This document shows, piece after piece, positions 36,291 through 48,960 of a stretch of DNA of 64,000 bases (its first letter is position 1; the number at the start of each line of letters is the position of its first letter). The position numbers were made by a program, and so were the translations under genes. The notes under the pieces were generated by a model that saw nothing but the letters and a program-made list of their open reading frames with translations, was not told the DNA's origin and did no database searches. Where the stretch lies: contig KL647291.1 of NCBI GenBank assembly GCA_000727475.1, forward strand, positions 5,007,730 to 5,071,729. Direction: 5' to 3'. The DNA is from Sarcocystis neurona (taxonomy: Eukaryota > Apicomplexa > Conoidasida > Eucoccidiorida > Sarcocystidae).

Positions 36291-37813
36291 AATGTGGTGT
36301 CGTTCTCATGTGTTGCTGTTCGCGCCTTCGACACAAAGGCGCGTAAATGCATACGGAGCCCTCCCGCGCCTCCTCATGTAGGTGGAAGTAATCTGGGTTT
36401 GCCAGACACCGGCAGTCGGTCCCATGTCAAGAGCTTCTTGTGATTCGTGTCCATCTTCTGGTGCTGACCTGGTCACCCGCCGGGTCGACGACGGTTGCGT
36501 CTGCAGTGTGCGCCGGTCTGTGATTCTTTGAGCTCCTGTCGCTGTCTTCACAGGAACTGTTCCTGCCTTACTGAGCTCCTCACGTGCCGCGCTACATTTT
36601 ACACAGATAAACACCACTCACAGCTTTGCCCCGCAGTACGGCACTGAAAGCCGAGCTCGCGTCCTGAAAGTGTACCTCCGTCCCAGAAATTCTCCAGAAA
36701 TCTGCGCCGCCTGAACTGGCACTCCTTACCGGTGTGCCTTGCGGCGGCGAGCACCCCAGGACAGCAGCTACTTGTTTTCACCCTCTCGGCGCCTCCTGGT
36801 CCGTCGATCGTGCCGACGATACGTCCGGTTATGCTCGTCCTAGTCTGTCCCCATTTATCTGGTCGCGTCTTCGTACATGGTCCCTTCGAATTCTTCCTTC
36901 AACTGAGACCTCAACGCGTTTATAGTCTTAGTCTGCCACCCTGCTGGTGGTATGACACGCCCTCTGCATTTATCTGCGTGTGCCATTCGTCCAGCTGCTG
37001 CCCCGTATTGCGTCCTCTCTCCACGCAGTTGGTCACCGCTGTCGCGCGACTGGTAGGCTGCACCTTCACGCCAGCTATCGCTGACCCATTCTTCTGACTC
37101 TACAGGTAGTTAGACTTCTAGTCTTCAAGCATCAGAGAAGGCGTTCTTGCTGCGCCTCCACGGATGGCTGCCCACTCTATCGCGACCGTCCTTACGGGAT
37201 CCGTCTGCCCTCCTTGCTGGTGTGTTCTGCCGTAGCTGTTTACACGTGACTGTTTTCGCATTGCCTAGCGGCGGACCCTGATGTTTTTTCCAGTCTTTTC
37301 AACCTGCTGCGTCTGCCTAAGTCTATTTCTCCGAAGACTCGGTGTCTCCTCGTCGCATGTACGTCTCGCATCATAGTTTTCCGTTCAACTCCTTGTACAC
37401 TCGCCGCGTCTACAGCAGCTATGACGGCATGCTGCGTTTGCCCACCCTGCGGTGGCTGACACGCTACGGCCTTGGTCGCCGTAATTCTGTTCCCGACCTG
37501 GCTGGATGCTCTGCGGTGGCCCTGACCCGTCCAATTTGCTCTGCTACCAGTTGCATTCTACGGTGACGTGCTGCGCATTCAGGGACGTCGCAAAATCCAT
37601 GTAGTCATTTCGGCCGTGATCACTTTCGCTACAGTCTGTGTGCATAATGGTCATGTTAAAGCACCGGCAACATCCTGAAGCAACAGCCGACAAAGACGAT
37701 GTCTCTGTGCATTCTGTTAGGAACTGCCGCGAGTGTATGGTCTTATAAACCCCCCTTCCCCTGTCAGCACCGCATTTTTCCTATTTAAGATTCCCGACCC
37801 GAATCGAGCACGT

Positions 37814-37832
37814 CACTTCGTTTTACGAAGTG
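37814..37832. other. Perfect hairpin, 8-bp stem and 3-base loop
   Basis: CACTTCGT and ACGAAGTG flank TTT. It lies about 270 bases upstream of the PP2C open frame in otherwise gene-free DNA. A structured 5' UTR or promoter element is possible but not shown. Confidence 0.55.
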
Positions 37833-38097
37833 TGCATTAAAGGATAATAGCGACACGGTACGTCCTCCATAACAACCGCTGCAGCAGAACATTCACGGCA
37901 GAGCCATTACCCGTGTGACAGTCTCGTGAGAGCACGTATGCCGAGTGAGTTGTAACCTTCTAGTTCAAAGTGACGGCTGCGACACCTATCGGTAGGCTTG
38001 AGACACCTCGATTCTGTGCGCAAGGAACGTTCACTCACGCACAGCTTTCTGAGATGTATAACGGGTTCCCCCCGTACACTGTAAACTCCTTGTCCAG

Positions 38098-41000
38098 ATG
38101 TTTTGGCCTGCCGGCAGTTCGTCGTGCAGTTCCTGTGGTGTGCCTGCAATAGCGGCAACACCACTGTCTCGTGCCGTTGCACGGTTAGTCGTGCGTTCTT
38201 TGTTCCTCGTCACAGTAGATTCAGCCATGCCAACAAGAGGCTTGACGCTGGCTGCCGTGAAGCTCGGGGCTACGGTAAAAGCGAGCACTTGTAGATCTCG
38301 AGCCTGTGGAGCACTGCAAGGATGCGTGCACGGCTCCTGTCCTCATACTTTTATTACGCGTCACCGTGTCAGATGCGGAAGCTCGGCAGCAGATAGTACT
38401 TGTATGGAGAGAAGACCCCGTTGTATGCACTATCTTCGCCATGTGTCCGCGGGACTACAAGGAAGACATGCGAGACAGCGCGAAGCCGCTGCGTCGCCTG
38501 CAACACTAGCCTCCTGTTCAACTGCAGCGAGTGTGCCAGAGTGCATTCAAACGCGACTGCTGCACAGCACGGCATCGGAAACTCTTGAAGAAGAGGTACC
38601 AGCAACTGCGGCAGGCCAGGATGTGGCGACAGGGTGGCGAGCCCGTGCGGCTCAGTCACGAAGCACCTCCCAGTACACAGGGAGTAATTCGCAACCACAG
38701 GCCGAAACAACAGTTGAAAGCAGCAGCAAAAGGCGACCACTGTCATCGTGCGACCATCGTGATGGTCTCCTAGGATCACGAGCAGGTGGAAGCACTCCAG
38801 ATCTTTTGTTAAAGGAAGTACCCGGCAGCGTAGCGTCTCCACCAGAGAGTAACGAAAGGAAACCAACCGCTTTAGCAGACATCAGCGGACAACTCCCGCC
38901 GGCCTTCGCGGGCAGCAGCAGACTCACTCGTGCAGCTGCTGCAGCAGGCAGTCACTGGATTGAAAGAGGCGCACAAATGGATAGCAACGGCAACACTCTC
39001 CCATTTAGACCGGCAACAAATGATTGTGAGACGCCTTCTGCGACAGAGGCAACTCCACAGGCCCAGTTGCGAGTGCACAAACGTGGCAGCACGTCATGCG
39101 GTGTGTTCGTAGCCCCGAGTAACCTGTCTCTGCGGAAGGCGACAACTTCCTCCTGTGTGCTCCGTGCTACTGGTGGGCTTGCTGGGAGCAACTTTTATCT
39201 TGGGGCAGCCTCCTTCCAGACACCTGAAAAGGACCTGCTGGTAGCCGGAGTCACGTCCGCTGTAGGAGGTCACCGTTCTACTTGGAATTCTTGCCAGTGT
39301 GCCTTCATTTCATCGCTCGCGGCCGTCCCTGCGTGTGCGGTTCCTGATGTTTCATCTGCAAATGCCGCTTCTGAATCCGCTGCAGGCGATGCTGCCAGCT
39401 GGCATTTGGCTCCTGGTTTTCTCCCTGCAGCGGGTGCGACACCGCAGCCAACCGCAGGTGCGAGCGCAGCCGCACGAGCTAGAGAAACATGCGCTTCAAA
39501 GTTCCTTGCAGGCGCTTGTGCAGGGCCAAGGGGAAGCACAGCCGCACGTAAGACCACCGAGCGTGTGACGGGGGCCGCAACGACAGCACGGGGGAAACCT
39601 TTCTCCACCTCCCTCGTAGCTCGTTTATTGCAGCTGCGGTTTGCGTCGTCGTATTCGTCTCTGCCTCTTTGTAGGACAGTGTCGAGAAAGACAACTCACC
39701 TGTGCGACTCTCAACCGCAGTCAGCCATGCCATTCTTGGGTGAATGCTTGAGAAGGCATCTCACTGCTTCGCTGGTTTGGACTCGAGACGACCGACGCCA
39801 CACCAAATTATTCATGACTTACGAACAGCACTCTACCAGCACTGAGAAGATGTTCTCTGACACCAGAATTTCTAGTATCTCGTCCAGAGCGTATATCCCT
39901 GTCTTCAAAAGAGGGACAAGATACTGTCCTCCCGCATTCCGCATTAGTGACCGCGAGAGTGGTACTACATATGCTGTCGCTGCTGCTGCCATCCGTTGTG
40001 TGCCATACCCTTTTGTTGGTGCTGCTGGAGCATCTGCCTCTGCTGCAGCTTCCGCCGCCGCCGGTTCGGCTGCTACTGACGTTGTCTCACGGGCCTCTGG
40101 TGCTTGTGGGCTGACATCGTTTGATGACGGCTTGGCGGGGGTGCACACGGCGGTGACGCGCCTTCCTCTTGGAATCATATCTGCTGGGACGACACGACTT
40201 GAGCTGGATAGCGCGTTAAGCAGGAGACATTATATCGCTGCTGCTCGCGGACTACAGCTTTGCGGCAACATATTTTCTGGTGCGTCTGCGGACACTCCTG
40301 TTTCTGCTAGAGCTGCGTCTACATGTGGCGCTATTGCTACCGCTGCGGCGGCCGGGCAACAGCAACTTCCCACTGAAAAGAGGCTGCTGTCATTTGATGC
40401 ATGCACTATCAGAATCCCACACCCCAGCAAGAGGGATAAAGGCGGAGAAGACGCCTCGGCCTGCACCTCCAGGTACTGCTGCTTGCTGACTGACTCGACG
40501 GGCACACTGTCGACGAACTTGAGTGACCACTACGCTGCGGTGCGCGTATGTAAAAACGCTACAGTTGTATCCTTCCGTGTTTGTGCACATCAGGAGGAGT
40601 GCCATGTCGTTATGCTGGCGCTGAAGAGCAGTCGCCGTCTGTGGGAACGATAGCACAGCGGAACAGTACGTGGGGTGTCACGGAAGTGCGGATTTCAACA
40701 AGCCTGCTTGTGCGTTGAGGCACGTGAATTACGTATCAGTACGTAGATTCGGTGTTCTGCCGTTATCAGCTATCATGTAAACGTGGAACCTGGCGTATAT
40801 GTCGGCCTCTCTCTACATGTGTATATATGTACATATCGCCAAATTGTGAACTTCTCAGAGAGGACGCGTTCATACGCTCTGAAACAGACACATCCTGCAT
40901 TACCTGACAAGAAGCGGCCGAAGTGTTCTGACTCACAAAAGTAAATTTCTTCGACAGATAAGATTTCCCAACTTCATCGTCTTAATGCATCCCCAGCAAC

Positions 41001-44000
41001 CAGGCAGCCGCGCCTCGGTACGTGGGTTGAGATAAGCCTGGGATGGGTTTTGTGGGTGTTGCTGCGGCGTGAAACCACACGAAATGCTGCCCCTGCTTTG
41101 TAGTCCGTAGAGCTCTACTGGAGCACTTGCGGATTCACAAGTACAAGGTTGTGCCTATTGAGAGGTTACCTGTTGCAGCGCTTGAGTGCAGAAGAGTAGA
41201 TCAAGAGGAGCCATTTATGCCTTTGTGCGTTGCACAAAGGCGAAGGATGTTTGCGCCTGTGTAACCGGGGATCTGCAAATATGTGTATGCGCAAAGAGCC
41301 GAGGCGAGCTCACGTGCGTCGTCGTGTATAAAAATGTGCGTATCAGGGAGCATAGCGGATCGGAACGGCGCACTGAGTAGATGCGTCTCGTGGACGGTGT
41401 GTACGCAGGCTGCTAGTCGTGGCCGACGGCGTTGGCGGTTGGGGAATGTCCGGTGTAGACGCTGGCTTGTACTCTCGTGAGCTAGTGCAGCGGTTAAGGG
41501 ACGTATTTGAAGAGTGCTGCGAAGAGAAGCATGTGCAACAACAGCAGCAGCAGCAGAAAGAGACTGGCGAAAGCGACTCGGCGACGCAGGGGCATGGAGA
41601 TGCTGCTATCTCAGAGAATTCATTGGGCGAGAACAATCGCGGCAGCGTTTTTTTTGAGAGAACTCCGGATCCGGTGCAGTTATTGAAAGCCGCTTACCTC
41701 ACGACGCGAGCCATCGGATCCAGCACCTGCTGTCTTGTGGTGCTGGATCGACTGCAAAGGCGCGTCCGCTGCGCCAATATCGGAGACTCCGGCTTCATCT
41801 TGTATCGGTAAGCTCGCGACTGCCCCAGCGGCCGCGGGCAGTCCACTGTCGCGTTGAGCCTGCTGTGGTCAAGGTGAAGGTAGGCACGAAGAGTCTTCTC
41901 ACGTACCATGTTTGTTTTGTGCTGCTGGTGAGGGCACCGAACGCCAGTGGGGCAGTCCGCTTCTACTCCTCCTAAAAAGCGAGCCCTTTGCCTTACTGGA
42001 GATACCAGGGATATGCTCTTGCAGTGCCAAGCAAAGCTGCCCAGTACGCGTCGGTGTGTCTGTTTAGAGCTAGCGCGATAGAGAGGTGTATGTTCGCAGG
42101 CGTTTCTGCCTCACGAACACACAACTCACTCTCTCGTGTTCGAGTGCTTGCTGTCCTGACAATCCGGTTATTGGGTGAGGTAGTGGGGTTCCTCAAAGAG
42201 GGTCATCCCCTCAACCGAAGAGGCGGTTTGCGTACAACAAGCTGCTTTCTTGCCGAAGCCACCATCCTTCGAGTAGCAAGTAGCTGTCGTGTTTATGCCG
42301 CGGACACAAGGACCTTGCCCACCAGAGGGCAGAAACCGTTGCGTGGCCGACTAATCAATTAGTCTAGTCGCATGTGCCAGCCGTGACTTGTGACTGTTCT
42401 CCTACTCGCTGTGCAGAAAACACCAGCTACCTTTCTGCAGACGTGCTTGCTACAGTACGTGTGTGTGCATGTGTATGGATATGGTGAGACACTGCCGTGG
42501 AAGACCATCCAAGCGCATTCTCCTTCACAGCTGTGCACTGAGTGCTCCGGAGGGGGGCAATGCGAAGTGAAGGTCTGCAGTGCATCCGGGATTGCTGCAG
42601 AGGTGGCGCGTTTGTGTATCGGCGCTGATGCGTAGACGCACCCGTGTACTTGAGCGTCTCTCTCTCCAACTTGAGCAGGCCAAGTGAGGATACAATTGTA
42701 GCCAGGAGCAACTTCCAGAGCCACGATTTCAACTTCCCACTTCAACTCGGGACCGGAAGCTCTGACATGCCTGAGCACGCGCATGTCCTGGTAGGTCGTT
42801 TGGCCCGTTCCGCGGTATACGTAGCGCTCACGGTGCCAGGAACTTGTCAGACTTACACGTTGCCAGTTGAAGCAGCTCCCTTGCGTACACCCTTTGTCTG
42901 TTGAGGATGCTATATGTTAAAGCCGCACCGCCCCTCGGCTGCGCGGGCCCGTGGACACAGTTCAGATGACAGCACACATTTCCCCATTTCTTCAGCTTTT
43001 TGAATACATTGTGCTACCGCAGGAGCTACCGGTGCGGGAGGGAGACATATTTCTGCTGGCGACTGATGGTAATTCCGCTTACATATTTTGTGCAACAGAT
43101 TTGTCCGTCGGTTCAGCCCTTGAGACTTAATGTGGACGAGATATTGGTAGCACGCCAAGAAGGCCCTCCGTTGTAGTCACCAGTGTCATTCGCGCATTTA
43201 CAGACCTGCGGGCAAAACGTACACTAATACGTCGCATGGGCATATTTCATTGTGCTAAAATTGGAGGTACTTCCTAGACCTCGAAGCGTAAGCTGACCGC
43301 TGCGGAACCGATTCGCCGAGTAGATTCTTCGTGGTGTGCGCACTGTTGTAACAGCATTCGGCTTCAGCATAAAGAGGCGCGCATAAGAACACTGGATCAT
43401 CACCTAGTCCCCACCCTGCGCCGCTCAGCTCCTTTTCAGATTGCTACGCTTTCCAGTGCCATGCACGCAGGCACCTGCCTCTCATAACCAATGGACGTTA
43501 TTTTCCTAGCCGTTCAGGCGCAGCTGGTTACACGGCAGGTGCGTTTTTGCGTGCTGCGTACCATCAGGTGTGTGGGACAACCTTTACGACGAGCAGGTGC
43601 TGGAAGTGTTTCGCCGGGATCTTGACGTGCATGTAGGCGATGCAGTGTAGCTATTCCTAGGGCACTTAAAAAACAGGTGACAGCAGAACACATACGTACA
43701 CGTGAACCTTTGTCTACGGAAGAGCAGCGCCGACCTCTCTGACCCACCGGGCATCCGTCGCGACTTCAGGGGCTTGAACGGCTGCATTCGAGCTCTGCTG
43801 ATGAAAAGCTTTCGTTGGGCATCCCTGCACAGCAGTTCACGGTTTCCTTCAGTCGCGAGTACGAGTTTTACTTTAGTGTAAAAGGAACGGCTGAAAATAC
43901 CGTGTCTTTACAAGTAGGGCCTTGTCTATCACTTGCGCTCGTGCTCCGAATTAGATCTGTCTATGCCGTCCCAGTTCATCAGAGTCGACTTCTTTTAACG

Positions 44001-44435
44001 ATGTCTTCGCAGGCAGCAGCCGAGGAACTCTCTCGATTAGCGTTCAAGTGCTCCCAGGACCCGTAAGTTCTAAGTGGCGTCGGTGAGACATAGTTATATA
44101 TATTCATGCGTAGACTCTGTATCTGTAGAGGCTGCTTATGACCGATAGCTCTATCGTAACGATTGGGCGCAGGGGGGGGGGCACGCATTTATTTTTTCTT
44201 GCAGCGAGTTGCTGCAGCGCACCAGCGGCTGTGTAGTCGGCCGGTAAGGTGAACACTTGTAAAGCGTCTTTTCGAGCACAACTGCAAAGGCACTAATGTT
44301 TTTTGAAGTGCTGTGCGCTTCAGAAGCTGGAATAGTCCTTTCGCCACGAAAGAAAAAGAAGTTCTTGGACTGCCAGGGAGACACGCCGGAGGAAAACCTG
44401 ATGACATTACGGTCGTCGTCGCTATTTTGAAGTGA
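38098..44435 (+). CDS. PTC7-type PP2C protein phosphatase with long N-terminal extension
   Basis: This is a metal-dependent (Mn/Mg) Ser/Thr phosphatase of the PP2C/PPM family, PTC7 branch. Eight exons join in phase: 38098-40472, 41409-41807, 42679-42790, 42996-43068, 43568-43632, 43770-43877, 44013-44062 and 44324-44435 (TGA); the product is about 1097 residues. The catalytic domain is only the last third. Landmarks are HPSKRDKGGEDA, VVADGVGGWG, GSSTCCLVVLDR, ANIGDSGFILYR, EGDIFLLATDGVWDN, SPFATKE and GGKPDDITVVVAIL. The metal-binding Asp residues of EDA, ADG, TDG and PDD are all present. The ~780-residue N-terminal part is Ser/Ala/Thr-rich low complexity with an Ala-rich run at about 640-670; it may hide introns. 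A start at 38227 is an in-frame alternative. An insert of about 55 residues with a Gln run follows the VADGVGG motif. The exon 6/7 border is the least certain. PTC7 proteins in other eukaryotes are mitochondrial; targeting here is unproven. Confidence 0.9.
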
Positions 44436-47379
44436 GTGTGCTACTGTCGCTCTAGACAACTTGCACTCGCCAGAAACCGAGCGTGATGAGACCTGGAGGA
44501 CAACAGGGGGGCACTACCTCCGTAGCGGAACGTAGTTTTTGGCAGAATCACATCTTCGTTTCGAGCCCTAAGGAGATCGACTTACACGTGTCTTGGAAAA
44601 CGCGTCACGCTGAGTGCGACACGGACTGTACTGATTAGCGAGTGTCGCGTTTTGCTTGTGCGTGGATTGTTTTGTGCTAGAGCTTACTTTGCGATGTGCG
44701 TCTGTGCGGTGTGATGTGACATCTGCAGAGGCGACGTCAACGAAAGGACCGAAGCAGATTCTTGAGAGGGATTTCTGAAAGGAGCTTGCTGTATGTGTTT
44801 CTATTTCCACTGCACGAAATCTTACGTTTTTCGTTGGCACACAGCCGTCCACAATCTTGACCAGATTGTCCCCCACGAGCAGTGACAGTAGCTCCAACTC
44901 GGTCCATAGTACACACACAGGTTCTGTCGGTTGTGTTCGTATGTTTACATTCGTTGGAACGCGCGCATCGTAAGCGTACGAACATACCCGTAAAAGTGTG
45001 TCCCGGCGAACGCGGGGGTTTGGACAAATCTGAAACGTCTACGTGTAGAAGGCAGATTAGTTCGTGGAAGGCGTTGTCGTCTCGTTTGTCTCTCCCTGCC
45101 TCGGTGAAATCATCTCCGTTGACTACCCCTGCCATGACGCTATGTTGGGTTGGGTCAAGCTAGACCCAGGGGAGTGCATATATGCTTCACTTGTTATGCA
45201 TCGTGTGTATGGATTCTGCCCTTGGTAGGCAGGTCCAAAATTTCTTTATACGCAGCTGGAGATTTACAGAGGATGATAAACGAGCTGATTGCGTCCAAGG
45301 TCAGGCCCTACCGACACGCATATCGTACTAGGCTGCTGCTGCCGCAGTAAACGTTCCTGTGCAGACGTTTTGCGTCAGCGTGGAATGTTCGTCGGCTTCT
45401 AGAGATAAGAGGAGGTGAATCCACTGAGCCACCATATTCCGTTGGCGTCTACTCCCAATTTTATGTGTATACGCCTTATTCGACGTTGGGGTCTGCGCAT
45501 GTTCGCGTAAACTTTCGGTGGAACAAAGCAGTCGCTGCCCAGGAGCGGAGTTTCTGACTTACTGTCAGTTGTTCTATCAGTGTACTTGCTGCTCTGTCCT
45601 GTGCGCACAAACATGAAACGTCGACAAAAGCATTTACTGCGCTGTCTGCAGATTTCTGCGGTAGTGGCAACGCTTGCACAAACGCCGCGACACGCGCTGG
45701 CCACATATGCGTACCACGCTTTGAGCACCAGCAGGCTACAAAGTGTTAATGGTGCTCTCCCCTTTCTGCAGAGGGGCTGCCTCTTGCGACGGCTGTGGCA
45801 GGTCCGGAGGGCCTATGTGGCGCAGTCTAGGACAACTCCACGCTGCATATCCTAAGGGTTTCTGCCCTGACTGTATAGCATGGAGCCTCCAGAACTGCAC
45901 GCAGTGTAGCTAGCAGCCAACTGCTTGCGCGGCTCGATTAACGAGGCCGGTGTGCGTCACCTAGATATAGTTGTTCTTCAACTACCCCAGCAACACGCAC
46001 CACTTTAACTCTATGCATATTTCACGGTTTGTCTTCGAAACCAACAATACTTTATGCTACTTTAGTCAGCGGAGAGAGAATATAAACAATACCACGGATC
46101 TGATTACACGCAGGTACCCCATGTTGTCAGCGAACCGCGCACATCCCCTCGGTCACGCTGTAAAGTTGCTACTATCGAGACGAACTGCTTAGGGACCGCT
46201 TGCGGTGTAGTCAACTCTACGGTGTGGTATTCGCTTGCAAGGTCGGCGGATGTTAAACAGATTCTTTCAGCCGGATGATACAAGCCACCGGGACTCAGTG
46301 CGCTCGCCCGTGTGGGAGCTTGCAAAGTAGGTACCGCTAAGCACCAAACGGCCTACGGGTCCGTGGTGCAGAAGTCTGAATCCTTGCACGCAAATCGCGT
46401 CGTGCTCGAGCTGTGACCATGGTAGTGGTCTATCGCTCAAGACTACAATTCTGCATGCCCCATCTAGCGCCTGCTGTACGGTCTATAAGGGGTTTAGATC
46501 ACTTCATAAGCACAGTCGCTCAACTATAGAAATTCGAGTTCTCCTGAGAATTTCGCCGTCACCATCGGACCCGAGAAAACCTTACAAAATATACGAAATC
46601 ACGGCCACGGCCAACAAATGTCGGAAGTTCTACAAGGCAGGTGTGTGCCCTTCTCCAGTTCAAACCCGTTGTCATGCAACTGGAGGCGCTCCCCATGATG
46701 CCGGTTTATGTGTGTGCGTATGCGTACACCTGTGTACATCTGCGTGAGCGAATCCATACCGGTACGTGCACGTGACTGTCTTTAGCTAATCTCATTTTTC
46801 CGTGTACAGGTGGGCACACACACAGCGAAAGCTTGTTCACCGCTGACCCTTTAATGAGAATCGTATTCATTTGTCACTGTAGCGTCAAAATCCAGTTCAC
46901 GTTTATTGCAGCGTCGGACACTTCGCGTTTTCCTTCCCCTGCACTGCATCATGTCCACTGGCCCCAGCGCGGGCAGTTTCAAACAGTGGATGCTGAAGTG
47001 CTGCGGTCAGCGTGGCTCAAGCAGTAGTCTATCCCTACAGACCAGAGCCCGATTCCCCATCCACTTTGCAGTTCCGATTCCCTTCTGCGCCGTACCCAGG
47101 AGCCTGCGCGAGCACATTTCTAATCACCTGTAGGGGACTCTTCCGATCGCCGTGGCGCAGGCTATGTATCCTCAACTTCTCAGTATTTACTCGCGGCTAG
47201 TTTGAATATCTTTGTTCGAAGAAATAATTCTATGTATACGCGTGCGCATCTTTAGTTTGCGGGCGCTCCAGAGTACCAGGTTCGGTCAGAATACTCGCAT
47301 ACTGGGAGCTCTCTGGTAATCTCAGTGGTGAGGCACATTGTTGGCGGAGGCGTGTGTTGGCCACGTTTTCGGTGTAACA
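44436..47379. other. Spacer with unassigned open segments
   Basis: No gene can be supported between the PP2C stop and the convergent L2 gene. Segments with coding-like texture are 44568-44918 (-), around 45232-45350 (+, an acceptor-like AG before GRSKISLYAAGDLQRM and a donor-like GT after), and 45612-45855 (+). None matches a family I recognise, and they could not be joined in phase. The 3' UTRs of both flanking genes should lie here. Confidence 0.4.
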
Positions 47380-48960
47380 CTAGGCAACAGCTCCGAGTTC
47401 GCCGAACTTTTTGATAAGTTTGTTCGCCTTCTTCCTCCTTACGATAAGCCCGAGAGGTTTGTTTTTGGGTCTTGTTTTGTAGCCTCTACACAAAATTCCC
47501 CACTTCGTCACCGGGGGGCGCTTCAGGCCTTTCTTGCCTGTGCCTCCTCCATGAGGGTGGTCCACAGGATTCATGGCCTTCCCTCTTGTTCTCGGACGCT
47601 GACCCATCCAGTAAGAGACACCCGCTTTTCCTCGAATGCGGGCTGCTTGTCGCGAATTAGAAACCTGTCCAATAGAGGCCCAGCATGCTAAAGGAAAGCG
47701 CCTCACCTCGGTGGACTGTAGCTTGAGCGTGGCAAAATTTGCGTCTTTCGCTATCACCGTCGCAAAACAGCCAGCCGCCCGCACGAGCTGCCCGCCAGCT
47801 CCAGGTCTTATCTCTATGTTGTGCACAATGGAACTTACTGGGATGCAACGCAGAGGCAGACAGTTTGCCGGAGTTATGCTAGCGTATTCCGAGGCCACGA
47901 CACGATCTCCAGGTCGCGTTGTCTGAGCAGCCAAAATGTATGACAGCACGCCATCGTCGTACTGAATGAGTGCTAAATGTGCTGAGCGCCCGGGGTCATA
48001 TTCTAACCGTAGAACGGTGGCAAAAATATCTTTGCGGCCGCGCTTGAAATCTACGAGACGTAGCCGTTGAAAGTGACCAGCTCCAGTGTAACGCACTGTT
48101 ATCTGCCCAGTGCAGTTTCGACCAAGATGATTTATTCGCCGTGAACTGAGCTGTCGGAGCACGCGGCCTCGAAACGTGAAATTTGATGCTGCAGGTGAAG
48201 ATGGATGGAATTTCAAAAGACCAGAAATTCCCACGGGCGCAGCTGGGGATGCTGTCGAAAGCGTGACCGTCTCGTCCAGGTGCGGAACTTGGGTAGGAGC
48301 ATCAATACCACCACTGGCAAACGGCAATCGGCTGTCTGCGTTGGTGGACACGGATGCAGAAAACAAGGAAGCCATATCCACGGGACGCTTGTCTTCTGCA
48401 CACAACAAAGCGTACAAGCGTTGTTGTTTCTGCAGCGTAAATGGAGCAGACACGTGAGACGCTTCCGCCGTGACTGCCGCTGCTGCTTCAGCCTCGCACA
48501 AAGCGCCAAAAGGATGCGCAGATCGAGGCGTCTGGAATGCATGGTATGGAACTCGGTTACGCCGTAGAGCTGCCTTCGGCAGATAGCTTGTTGAAAAAAA
48601 ACGACGCTGCGTCGACCAGCGGGGGAAAGTCATCTCGACTGGCAACCGACACGGTCGCTGCTCTGCGGCTGTTACCACCACATCTCGGCGGAACTTCGAT
48701 ATAAAGATCAAGCGCAACACGTCTGATGGGAGGGAACTGCTCCGCTTTCCCCGGAAGCAAATTCTTCTCCTAGAAAGCTCGTATGTGGATGCATCCGCCC
48801 GCAAGTAGGCGACAGGCGTGTGCTCAGTAGTGTCAGAACGTGCTGGCAACAACTGCGGTTCTCGAAACAATGGGAAAGCTCTTTCCCTGGAAAGGGAACT
48901 CGACAGATGTTTTTTCCTGACCACGCGCACCGCGCAACCTGGAAAAGCCATCTTTGACAA
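47380..48960 (-). CDS. Mitochondrial ribosomal protein L2 (uL2m)
   Basis: uL2 binds the large rRNA near the peptidyl-transferase centre and a bridge to the small subunit. The single exon encodes 526 residues. The C-terminal half is a clear bacterial-type L2: NCTGQITVRYTGAGHFQRLR in the RNA-binding fold, then IEIRPGAGGQLVRAAG, KLQSTEVRRFPLACWASIG and NPVDHPHGGGTGKKG. The conserved His-containing loop VDHPHGGG is at about residues 466-473. A tail ending KTRPKNKPLGLIVRRKK is typical of organellar L2. The ~250-residue N-terminal extension is Ser/Arg/Ala-rich with a basic, acid-poor start, consistent with mitochondrial import. Apicoplast L2 is normally plastid-encoded, which favours mitochondria. 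The start may be the second Met at 48951. The absence of introns contrasts with most other genes here. Confidence 0.93.
   Translation of the reverse strand: MSKMAFPGCAVRVVRKKHLSSSLSRERAFPLFREPQLLPARSDTTEHTPVAYLRADASTYELSRRRICFRGKRSSSLPSDVLRLIFISKFRRDVVVTAAEQRPCRLPVEMTFPRWSTQRRFFSTSYLPKAALRRNRVPYHAFQTPRSAHPFGALCEAEAAAAVTAEASHVSAPFTLQKQQRLYALLCAEDKRPVDMASLFSASVSTNADSRLPFASGGIDAPTQVPHLDETVTLSTASPAAPVGISGLLKFHPSSPAASNFTFRGRVLRQLSSRRINHLGRNCTGQITVRYTGAGHFQRLRLVDFKRGRKDIFATVLRLEYDPGRSAHLALIQYDDGVLSYILAAQTTRPGDRVVASEYASITPANCLPLRCIPVSSIVHNIEIRPGAGGQLVRAAGCFATVIAKDANFATLKLQSTEVRRFPLACWASIGQVSNSRQAARIRGKAGVSYWMGQRPRTRGKAMNPVDHPHGGGTGKKGLKRPPVTKWGILCRGYKTRPKNKPLGLIVRRKKANKLIKKFGELGAVA

Larger units (their letters stand above)
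33261..38097. other. Repeat-rich and GCT-rich spacer, no gene supported
   Basis: Between the PAN-derived minisatellite and the PP2C gene there is no recognised gene. The stretch contains the 133-bp tandem repeat, the GCT-rich tract at about 35690-36290, and open but unassignable frames at 36732-37097 and 37342-37566. A short perfect hairpin lies at 37814-37832. The block near 37.7-37.9 kb has TATAAA- and ATTAAA-like words, but no matching long terminal repeat was found, so a retroelement is not claimed. Confidence 0.45.

Noticed and set aside
35584..36381. Several overlapping Cys-, Leu- and Ala-rich frames as possible cysteine-rich proteins
   Set aside because: All forward frames are open because of the triplet composition of the DNA. 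None has a domain, a signal peptide or splice support.
35300..37900. A decayed LTR retrotransposon, suggested by TATAAA- and ATTAAA-like words near 37.7-37.9 kb and open frames upstream
   Set aside because: No matching long terminal repeat, primer-binding site, reverse transcriptase or integrase motif could be found.
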